Part shown: positions 22,615 to 31,798 of the stretch, in pieces | Layout of the letters: each line of letters starts with the position of its first letter | Position numbering within the stretch: the stretch's first letter is position 1 | From: Hydractinia symbiolongicarpus | Lineage: Eukaryota > Cnidaria > Hydrozoa > Anthoathecata > Hydractiniidae | Assembly (NCBI RefSeq): GCF_029227915.1 | Contig: NC_079879.1 | Span: 1,178,001 to 1,242,000, forward strand | Reading direction: 5' to 3' | Length of the DNA: 64,000 bases | Notes under the pieces: model-generated | Told to the model about the DNA's origin: nothing | What the model saw: only the letters and a program-made list of their open reading frames with translations | The model's database searches: none | Made by a program: the position numbers and the translations under genes

Positions 22615-23543
22615 ACACCGTTTTTTGTTTAAAAGTTCAGTATGTTGATAGTTCGTGTTAGATGTATATTTTCCTTATTTCCTTATTCTGCTATATACTT
22701 TTGTTTGCATAACATTTGCAATGTATATTTGTGAATCAGTGAGATAGTGTCTTTCGCAAGAGTATGAATATTAATTTTCCCAATTAGAAAGCTCAAAGAA
22801 ATCAATTTTTTAATATAAATGTGTGTGAATTAATGTTTTGTCAGAACATTTGGTACATAAATGTTTACGACGTAATCATATAGAAAGTATGGTGACTATT
22901 ACAGCATAAAATTTATAATATTTACATCAAAGAATATGTATTTTATACAAATATATTTTATTTTTATGAGCATGGCAATGCCAAATTTTCTCTTGCAAAA
23001 GAAAACAAATTCTAGATCATCATCATTTTTTTCTGTGAATAGATGTTATAAAACACTAGCTATATGATAGTTTATATTTTATTAAAAAAAAGTTTTCATA
23101 GTTCATATGTTTTATTTAAACAGAGTTGTTGTGTTATTATTTGCTTCATATTGAGATACAATGTGTCACAAAAGTAGTTTTTGTTGTTTGACTGTCCTGT
23201 GTGTTCTGGCAGCTAGCTAGCTGTGCTGCCTCCATCCCATCTTCTTTTTATTTTTTATTATATGCAATAATGAGTAACGGTAGCTACGAAAGCCATAAAA
23301 TAACAATAATTTATCCATTTTTTACTCGTTATATACCAAATCAAAACTTTAAACACTTGCAGCAACCTTTCAGTGTGTTTAGCCAGGTAGCCATTTTTAT
23401 TTTTCTACAAATCTCTCCATCGCGCTGCTGTTGTACCTGCTATTGTGAAAACCTAGGTTGCAATTGAAGGAGTGTCGAATTGCGGCGCAAACTCCATGTA
23501 ACAATCCTTGACAAAATAGCCAGGCCGTTTGAAAAATACGAGT
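22615..23543. other. Non-coding 3' part of the DNA transposon
   Basis: About 0.93 kb of AT-rich sequence between the transposase stop and the right terminal repeat. No clear AATAAA polyadenylation signal was noticed. A TAGC patch lies at 23211-23222, and base composition becomes less AT-rich toward the right end. The 88-codon frame at 23201-23467 starts with GTG and has no recognisable features. Confidence 0.6.
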
Positions 23544-23552
23544 TAAGCATTT
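23544..23552 (-). repeat. Right terminal inverted repeat, inner block
   Basis: TAAGCATTT, reverse complement of the left inner block, separated by 15 bp (23553-23567) from the outer block. Confidence 0.8.
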
Positions 23553-23567
23553 TCACACGGGAAATAG

Positions 23568-23576
23568 CCCGCCGTG
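23568..23576 (-). repeat. Right terminal inverted repeat, outer block (CCCGCCGTG)
   Basis: Reverse complement of CACGGCGGG at the left tip. It is followed directly by CTCA and the resumed LINE frame. Confidence 0.9.
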
Positions 23577-23578
23577 CT

Positions 23579-24463
23579 CAATAATTTTTTCAGAAATTTT
23601 TCATTTTGCAGACGACACTTGCATGTTATATGCTAACCATAATCTGAAAAAAATGCAGAAGCATTTAAATATAGATTTAAAATGTATATATAAATGGCTA
23701 ACTGCAAATAAAATAGCATTAAATGTAGCAAAGACTGAAGTCATCCTATTTAGGCAAAGAAATAAAGCAGTCAACTATGATATAAGGCTGAAATTAAATG
23801 GAAAAAAACTTCTCATCTCATGTAAGATATCTAGGTATATTAATAGATGAATTTCTAGATTGGGATTTCCACATATCTTATATTGGCAATAAATTAAGAA
23901 AAACAAATGGAGCTCTTTGCAAACTAAGATATTATGTGCCTAAGGATATCCTACTTTCAATTTACCATGCATTATTTTCTTCTCATATTTCTTATAGTCC
24001 GCAAGTGTGGGGTCTCACTTCAAAGTCGTGTAGAATTTTTCGCTTACAAAAAGCTGCTCTCCGAATCATTACTTTTTCTAAATTTAACTCACCATCAAAT
24101 CCTATTTTTCTTAATCTTAATATTCTTACTCTTTCAGATCTTATAAAATTCCTCAACATTATTTTAACTTTTAATATTATAAATCTGCATTCTCCAGGTA
24201 ATATTTGTGATATTTTTAAATTGGTCTGCCATTCATCTAATCATTCAACAAGAAGTAAATCCATTAAACTTCTAGTTAGACCTTCTGTTAGGACTACCTC
24301 ATTTGGTCTCAAATCTATACGTTACCAATCTATTATTAATTGGAACAATATCCAACAACACTTTCACCAATACGACCTAGCCTCTCTCACTCTAAAACAA
24401 CTAAAAAAAATCTGGAAAACTTATCTTCTGGATTGCTATAACACTAATCTCTCCACTGCATAA
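23579..24463 (+). pseudogene. LINE ORF2 fragment: reverse transcriptase C-terminal part and tail
   Basis: The reverse transcriptase resumes right after the transposon. The FHFADDT motif contains the catalytic Asp pair (23611-23616). It continues with WLTANKIALNVAKTE, typical of the domain after the active site. A one-base deletion at about 23800-23820 shifts the frame. The sequence goes on in the next frame as HVRYLGILID, then the thumb-like region (SHISYSPQVWG, LQKAALRIITF), to a stop at 24461-24463. C-terminal sequences of this form are usual in CR1/L2-group LINEs. No zinc-knuckle or RNase H is visible. Confidence 0.9.
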
Positions 24464-24631
24464 AAAAGATTTTACTAAAAAATTTTTTTTTTGTACTGTC
24501 ATACTGCTTATTGCAATCTTTTGAACTTATATAGGTGGCCATCACCTGCATTAGTATTTATACTATCTGATGGTCTAGGTATTTATTTAATGTAAAATAT
24601 ACAGGTATCTCACACGAAATAAATACTACTG

Positions 24632-24662
<31 letters not shown>
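24464..24662 (+). other. LINE 3' untranslated region and (TAC)n tail
   Basis: This stretch contains TGTACTGTCATACTGC, GGTGGCCATCACC (a short inverted repeat) and AATAAA at 24618-24623, and ends in TAC/ACT repeats (24624-24662). Microsatellite rather than poly(A) tails are known for several CR1/L2-type LINEs. The tail is followed at once by the TGCATG duplication. Confidence 0.8.
24624..24662. repeat. (TAC)n microsatellite at the LINE 3' end
   Basis: About a dozen TAC/ACT units with one GCT interruption. It lies directly between AATAAA and the TGCATG target duplication, marking it as the LINE tail and not an independent microsatellite. Confidence 0.88.
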
Positions 24663-24663
<1 letters not shown>

Positions 24664-24668
24664 GCATG
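24663..24668. repeat. LINE target-site duplication, right (TGCATG)
   Basis: Follows the (TAC)n tail and precedes segment B' exactly as in the empty site TGCATGACTTTAATAG. Confidence 0.85.
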
Positions 24669-27278
24669 ACTTTAATAGAAAATCTCCACCTTACAACTCA
24701 AAGATTGCGTATACTCAATATTATCAAATTTATCTCAGGTCAATATACAGTGAATCATAGCCATTACAAGTATTTAAACAATCGGTCATAACGACATATC
24801 ATTTTTTGATAAATCTGAGATTAACTTGGTTCCAATGACAACAACATTAAAAAGTCAAGATATAGAAATAATCAGAGAAGTCTTACTTAAAGATTACCTA
24901 TTATATGAAAACCTGGTTGTTGTAGGTGCAAGATAATTATGTTTTCCTAGCCCTGTCCAGGATTTGAACCTGGATCTCTCATTTGCATGAGTGTCATAGC
25001 CATTAGACCAGCAGGGCATAAACATAAATATATATACAAAACTTTACAGGTGAGTATTATATACACTTAGGAATTTACGCTGGTTAAGCCACAATTAACT
25101 GTGTTACCTGGTGTTAAACGCTTTATGGAACAATTAATACAAATTTTAAACTGTACCACACAATCATAAATCGAGTGAAACACACAACATTTAAGGTGTG
25201 TCGGGTGTGTAATTATATTTTTCAGATTCACAAAATATATATTTCCTTCAACTTTAGCTTGAATAGAAACACAATTTACATATTGTGCCATGTCATAGCG
25301 AAAACTGTTTCACAAAATGTTCCCGGTAAAACGTAAAATATATATGTACTTTAATCTGTGGTACGCCATTAGTATAGGTAAACAAACCCTTTCAAAAAAA
25401 CTTTAGCACAACTTCTGTTAAATAGAAACACAGGTAATAGCTTGTCGTTAACACTAGGCTGAGTGATTAGTACAAATATACTGTGGGGCACATCCGAAAA
25501 ACTTTGGTTCAAATAAACAGACAGTAAACACCCTGTTGTTATCCTACACAGCTAAAACAATCATGCAGCACTTTTATTTTGCGGAAAAGTTTTTGTAACA
25601 TTTAAAAATAAAAACACTGCTTAAAACCTGTTTTTATGCTCCTAAAGAATCCTGCAATATTTTATGGGAAAAGTTTGTGCTAGATCAAAAATTAATCATA
25701 AAATCGAACAGCCGTAATACATTTTTAAAAAAACCTTTACTGCAACTTCGGTTTAAAAAAAACACAGCGGAAACAGCCTGTTGTTAGCCTGTGCAGCTAA
25801 AAATCAAATAGCAGTATATGTTTTGTTTGCAAACAAGTTTTTATGACAGTAGGATAAAAATCTCTTATTCCAGACTGAACAAAAACATCATTAGAGCCAC
25901 ATGTGTAAGGATCGGGTCAAGTTACAAAAACAGAAATTATTGGGACATTATTTGTATACATATCGTGAAATTAGGTAAAAAATAATGAATACACTTGGAG
26001 ATTTTCAATACATGTTGACGATTGAACGAGATATCTATCTACATCTACATCTATCTATCTATTTATATATATATATTGAAATAATTTTCGCTTCTGCAAC
26101 TTAAGCCGCACTGATGTATGCTCAGCGGCAGGGTTAAAAAAGTTTATTTCCTGACGTGTGTACAATATATATATAGCTAGCTACAACCGTCCACGAAAAT
26201 ATAGCTCTCTATTCCCCCTTAATGTTAAGAACTGCCAATTTGTGGCTAAGCAACGTAAACAATTACACGTGACATACCTGTATATAAACATTTACTATCT
26301 GCAAAATATCTAGCTGAACATATGGCTCTCACCCCCTCTATAAAATTCAATGTTATAAAATACCCAACTTGACCTCGTAAGTGGGAAGGGAAGTATCTGT
26401 AGAATTATATATAGGTATGTACTTTTGCTGATTTCGCTAAACATTTTTTGCCCTTGAACTTTGGTCTAAAATTGGACCATTGTGGATTGTCGCTAGAACA
26501 AGCTATGTAATGGGACATTCCTAATCAGAGTAGAATTATATCACTTATATACTGTGTCATAAGTATAAGCTAGGTGGCCTATCTCATTGAAAATCTGTCC
26601 AAAAGAATTTTTCTATGCTAGCTATGTAGATAATTTTATGCTAGCCTAATTAGCTAATTTTATGCCAGCTAAGTAGTTAAATTTATGCTAGCTCTGTAGC
26701 CAGTTTTATGCTAGCTGTATATGTTATATGTTTGTTCTATTGCTCTATTTTATGCCAGCCAGCTCAGTCAGTAGTTTTATGCTAGCTAGCCTTAAGTGTG
26801 AGTGAGAATAAGAAAGAGTTCATTACATGTAAAGGAATAGTGATATACTAGCTAGCTAAAAACATACCCTTTCTTCGTTTTCTTGAACAAGCCCTTCCGT
26901 CAGCTGCGATATAGCTTAGATGAACAAAAGTTTGAGTTTGAGGCGCTATGTGTCCGAGAAAAAAGTCATGTGATATTAGTGAAATTAATATGTGTATCAC
27001 GTGACTAAAATATGTAAGCAAACTTAACCTCAACTGGAAACAGCACTATTTACGCTTGGTTAAAAAACAACAAAAACTCCATCGCCGTGCTAAAACATAT
27101 TGTCTCGCTTACTAAAAAATGTACTAGAGAATGACCATATTAAATTGCTGGATTACTGTGATCCTTTGGACGAAATTTTAATATTTCCATAGTAACCATG
27201 ATAATTTGGATGTATAGGGACGAAATCCTATATACTCTCCACCGTACTTACATTTCCTTTATATTTGGCTTATATAAT
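24669..27278. repeat. Segment B', second copy
   Basis: This is the partner of B. The order is conserved: AACTCAAAGATTG near the start, the tRNA-like sequence, GTGAAACACACAACATTTAAGG, the TAGC-rich tract near 26630-26800, and the same 178-bp right end. No protein-coding gene is supported. A CTATCTATCTA-type microsatellite with TATATA lies near 26030-26070. It is followed by a 56-bp GC-rich stretch and then satellite. Confidence 0.85.
24950..25017 (-). tRNA. tRNA-like sequence, duplicated copy
   Basis: This is the same 68-nt tRNA-like fold as 14038-14105, differing by two substitutions. One changes the B box from GGTTCGAATCC to GGTTCAAATCC, which should weaken it. The other lies just after the anticodon arm. 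The same short GCAA loop is present, so the defect predates the AB duplication. It is more likely a tRNA-derived pseudogene than a functional tRNA. Confidence 0.45.
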
Positions 27279-27334
27279 GAGGAAATGGGCTCCGCTACGC
27301 TCCGGGCGCTGACGCGCCCTCCGCTTCTCTCCGC
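27279..27334. other. GC-rich 56-bp patch with hairpin at the island/satellite junction
   Basis: This patch lies between the end of B' and the resumed satellite and is strikingly GC-rich next to AT-rich B'. It contains GGGCGC-TGAC-GCGCCC (27304-27319), a perfect 6-bp hairpin, plus CTCCGC repeats. It has no counterpart at the end of the first B copy, so it is not part of the duplicated AB unit. Its origin is unknown; it may be the true right end of the island. Confidence 0.65.
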
Positions 27335-27342
27335 AAAAAGTA

Positions 27343-30300
27343 TACAAAGAAAGTACCCAGGGAGTAAACTCATTTCCCGAACGATTTTTTAAATTATTTT
27401 TTCACCACTAAAACGCATGAGACTTGTAGTTATAAAAATGATTTCATTTTTGATGAGACGCTGAATAAAAGGAGTTTAATCGCCGGCAAACGAAAACCCG
27501 CCATTTCCCGTAAATCCCGGACTCGGCCTGTATAGTCAAAAGTATACAAAGAAAGTACGCAGGGAGTAAACTCATTTCCCGAACGATTCTTTAAATTATT
27601 ACTTCACCACTAAAACGCATGAGACTTGTAGTTTTCAAAAATGTTTTCATTCTTGATAAGACGCTGAAAAAAAAAAGTTTAATCGCGGGCAAACGAAAAC
27701 CCGAGATTTCCCGAAAATCCCGGGCTTGGCCCCTATAGTCAAAAGTACACAAAGAAAGTACCCAGGCAGTAAACTCATTTCCCGAACGATTCTTTAAATT
27801 ATTATTTCACCACTAAAACGCATGAGACTTGTAGTTTTCAGAAATGTTTTCATTTTTGATGGGACGCTGAATAGAAGAAGTTTAATCGCCGACAAACGAA
27901 AACCCGCGATTTCCCGTAAATCCCGGGCCTGGCCCGTATAGTCGAATGCATACAAAGAAAGTACTCAGTCAGTAAACTGATTTCCCGAACGATTCTTTAA
28001 GGTATTTTTTCACCACTATAACGCATGAGACTTGTAGTATTCAAAAATGTTTTCATTTTTGATGGGACGCTGAATAGAATAAGTTTAATCGCCGGCAAAC
28101 GAAAACCTGCGATTTCCCGTAAATCCCGGGCCTGGCCCGTATAGTCGAATGCATACAAAGAAAGTACTCAGTCAGTAAACTGATTTCCCGAACGATTCTT
28201 TAAATTATTTTTTCACCACTAAAACGCATGAGACTTGTTGTTTACAAAAATGTTTTCATTTTTGATGAGACGCTGAATAAAAGAAGTTTAATCGCCGGCA
28301 AACGAAAACCCGCGATTTTCCGTATATCATGGACTCGGCCCGTATAGTCAAATGTACACAAAGAAAGTACTCATGGAGTAAACTCATTTCCCGAACAATT
28401 TTTTAAATTATTTTTTCACCACTAAAACGCATGAGACTTGTAGTTTTCAAAAATGATTTCATTTTTGATGAGACGCTGAATAAAAGGAGTTTAATCGCCG
28501 GCAAACGAAAACCCGCGATTTCTCGTATATCCGGGACTCGGCCCGCATAGTCGAATGTATACAAAGAAAGTACACAGGGAGTAAACTGATTTCCCGAATG
28601 ATTCTTTAAACTTCTTTTCACCACTAAAACGCATGAGAGTTGTAGTTTACAAAAATATTTTCATTTTTGATGAGACCCTGAATAAAAGAAGTTTAATCGC
28701 CGGCAAACGAAAACCCGCTATTTCCCGTATATCCCGGACTCGGCCCGTATAGTCGAATGTATACAAAGAAAGTACCCAGGGAGTAAACTGATTTTCCGAA
28801 CGATTCTTTAAATTTTTTTCACCACTAAAACGCATGAGACTTGTAGTTTACCAAAATATTTTCATTTTTGATGAGACGCTGAATAAAAGAAGTTTAATCG
28901 CCGGCAAACGAAAACCCGCGATTTTCCGTATATCACGGACTCGGCCCGTATAGTCAAAAGTATACAAAGAAAGTACCCAGGGAGTAAACTCATTTTTGGA
29001 ACGTTTTTTTGAATTATTGTTTCACCACTATAACGCATGAGACTTTTAGTATTCAAAAATGTTTTCATTTTTGATGGGACGCTGAATAGAATAAGTTTAA
29101 TCGCCGGCAAACGAAAACCCGCGATTTCCCGTAAATCCCGGGCCAGGCCCGTATAGTTAAATGTATACAAAGAAAGTACCCAGGGAGTAAACTCATTTCC
29201 CGAACGATTTTTAAAATTATTTTTTCACCACTAAAACGCATGAGACTTGTAGTTTTCAAAAATGATTTTATTTTTGATGAGACGCTGAATAAAAGGAGTT
29301 GAATCGCCGGCAAACGAAAACCCGCGATTTCCCGTAAATCCCGGGCCTGGCCCGTATAGTCGAATGGATACAAAGAAAGTACTCAGTCAGCAAATTGATT
29401 TCCCGAAAGATTCTTTAAATTATTTTTTCACCACTAAAACGCATGAGACTTGTAGTTTACAAAAATGTTTTCATTTTTGATGAGACGCTGATACAAAGAA
29501 GATTAATTGCCGGCAAACGAAAACCCGCGATTTTCCGTATATCATGGACTCGGCCCGTATAGTCAAATTATACAAAGAAAGTACCCAGGGAGTAAACTCA
29601 TTTCCCGAACGATTTTTTAAATTATTTTTTCACCACTAAAACGCATGAGACTTGTAGTTTATAAAAATGATTTCATTTTTGATGAGACGCTGAATAAAAG
29701 GAGTTTAATCGCCGGCAAACGAAAACCCGCGATTTCCCGTAAATCCCGGACTCGGCCTGTATAGTCAAAAGTATACAAAGAAAGTACGCAGGGAGTAAAC
29801 TCATTTCCCGAACGATTCTTTAAATTATTACTTCACCACTAAAACGCATGAGACTTGTAGTTTTCAAAAATGTTTTCATTCTTGATAAGACGCTGAAAAA
29901 AAAAGTTTAATCGCGGGCAAACGAAAACCCGAGATTTCCCGAAAATCCCGGGCTTGGCCCCTATAGTCAAAAGTACACAAAGAAAGTACCCAGGCAGTAA
30001 ACTCATTTCCCGAACGATTCTTTAAATTATTATTTCACCACTAAAACGCATGAGACTTGTAGTTTTCAGAAATGTTTTCATTTTTGATGGGACGCTGAAT
30101 AGAAGAAGTTTAATCGCCGACAAACGAAAACCCGCGATTTCCGGTAAATCCCGGGCCTGGCCCGTATAGTCAAATGCATACAAAGAAAGTACTCAGTCAG
30201 TAAACTGATTTCCCGAACGATTCTTTAAGGTATTTTTTCACCACTATAACGCATGAGACTTGTAGTATTCAAAAATGTTTTCATTTTTGATGGGACGCTG

Positions 30301-31798
30301 AATAGAATAAGTTTAATCGCCGGCAAACGAAAACCCGCGCTTTCCCGTAAATCCCGGGCCTGGCCGGTATAGTCGAATGCATACAAAGAAAGTACTCAGT
30401 CAGTAAACTGATTTCCCGAACGATTCTTTAAATTATTTTTTCACCACTAAAACGCATGAGACTTGTAGTTTACAAAAATGTTTTCATTTTTGATGAGACG
30501 CTGAATAAAAGAAGTTTAATCGCCGGCAAACGAAAACCCGCGATTTTCCGTATATCATGGACTCGGTCCGTATAGTCAAATGTACACAAAGAAAGTACTC
30601 AGGGAGTAAACTCATTTCCCGAACAATTTTTTAAATTATTTTTTCACCACTAAAACGCATGAGACTTGTAGTTTTCAAAAATGATTTCATTTTTGATGAG
30701 ACGCTGAATAAAAGGAGTTTAATCGCCGGCAAACGAAAACCCGCGATTTCTCGTATATCCGGGACTCGGCCCGCATAGTCGAATGTATACAAAGAAAATA
30801 CACAGGGAGTAAACTGATTTCCCGAATGATTCTTTAAATTTCTTTTCACCACTAAAACGCATGAGAGTTGTAGTTTACAAAAATATTTTCATTTTTGATG
30901 AGACCCTGAATAAAAGAAGTTTAATCGCCGGCAAACGAAAACCCGCTATTTTCCGTATATCCCGGACTCGGCCCGTATAGTCGAATGTATACAAAGAAAG
31001 TACCCAGGGAGTAAACTGATTTCCCGAACGATTCTTTAAATTTTTTTCACCACTAAAACGCATGAGACTTGTAGTTTACCAAAATATTTTCATTTTTGAT
31101 GAGACGCTGAATAAAAGAAGTTTAATCGCCGGCAAACGAAAACCCGCGATTTTCCGTATATTACGGACTCGGCCCGTATAGTCAAAAGTATACAAAGAAA
31201 GTACCCAGGAAGTAAACTCATTTTTGGAACGTTTTTTTGAATTATTGTTTCACCACTATAACGCATGAGACTTTTAGTATTCAAAAATGTTTTCATTTTT
31301 GATGGGACGCTGAATAGAATAAGTTTAATCGCCGGCAAACGAAAACCCGCGATTTCCCGTAAATCCCGGGCCTGGCCCGTATAGTTAAATGTATACAAAG
31401 AAAGTACCCAGGGAGTAAACTCATTTCCCGAACGATTTTTAAAATTATTTTTTCACCACTAAAACGCATGAGACTTGTAGTTTTCAAAAATGATTTTATT
31501 TTTGATGAGACGCTGAATAAAAGGAGTTGAATCGCCGGCAAACGAAAACCCGCGATTTCCCGTAAATCCCGGGCCTGGCCCGTATAGTCGAATGCATACG
31601 AAGAAAGTACTCAGTCAGTAAACTGATTTCCCGAACGATTCTTTAAATTATTTTTTCACCACTAAAACGCATGAGACTTGTAGTTTACACAAATGTTTTC
31701 ATTTTTGATGAGACGCTGATACAAAGAAGTTTAATTGCCGGCAAACGAAAACCCGCGATTTTCCGTATATCATGGACTCGGCCCGTATAGTCAAATTA
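27343..31798. repeat. Tandem duplication of an 11-monomer satellite block (2228 bp x 2)
   Basis: 27343-29570 and 29571-31798 match with an offset of 2228 bp (11 monomers) and only scattered differences. Distinctive variants recur in step, including the ACTTTTAGTATTC and CAATTTTTTAAATTATT monomers. The first copy starts only a few bases after the island/satellite junction. Confidence 0.82.

Larger units (their letters stand above)
18248..23576 (+). mobile_element. 5.3-kb DNA transposon with CAC-terminal bipartite inverted repeats
   Basis: The left end reads CACGGCGGG, 15 unshared bases, then AAATGCTTA. The right end is the exact mirror: TAAGCATTT, 15 bases, CCCGCCGTG. The element splits a LINE reverse transcriptase between YINDL and FADD. 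Deleting it with one copy of the target duplication restores the LINE frame exactly, fixing the borders. A CT duplication (18246-18247, 23577-23578) gives perfectly symmetric ends. The repeated string can also be read as CTCA, with the left CA shared by repeat and target. It carries two ORFs on the plus strand and long AT-rich non-coding flanks. CAC termini and the transposase features fit the CMC (CACTA/Mirage/Chapaev) and Transib/RAG group, but family assignment is inference. Confidence 0.85.
16452..24662 (+). mobile_element. 5'-truncated CR1/L2/Jockey-type LINE, interrupted by a DNA transposon
   Basis: The insertion is flanked by direct TGCATG copies (16446-16451 and 24663-24668). The same TGCATG occurs once in the uninterrupted first AB copy (13482-13487), which therefore represents the empty site. 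The element begins inside the endonuclease domain, continues through reverse transcriptase, and ends with a polyadenylation-type AATAAA (24618-24623) and a (TAC)n tail. ORF1 and the 5' end are missing, as expected from incomplete target-primed reverse transcription. Coding parts lie in three pieces with at least three frameshifts and one large insertion, so it is inactive. FADD-type reverse transcriptase and an APE-like endonuclease place it in the CR1/L2/Jockey group; the exact clade is not determined. Confidence 0.9.

Noticed and set aside
23201-23467. 88-codon ORF at the right end of the transposon
   Set aside because: It starts with GTG, overlaps a TAGC patch, and has no recognisable motif or coding signature.
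13488-27278. B and B' as long terminal repeats of a retrovirus-like element
   Set aside because: They lie in direct orientation, but the sequence between them is repeat A', a LINE and a DNA transposon. There is no primer-binding site or gag-pol, and A is duplicated with B, which fits a tandem AB duplication better.
13235-27334. The island as a Helitron (GC hairpin near the right end)
   Set aside because: No CTRR end after the hairpin, no Rep/helicase coding sequence, and the insertion point is not A/T as expected.
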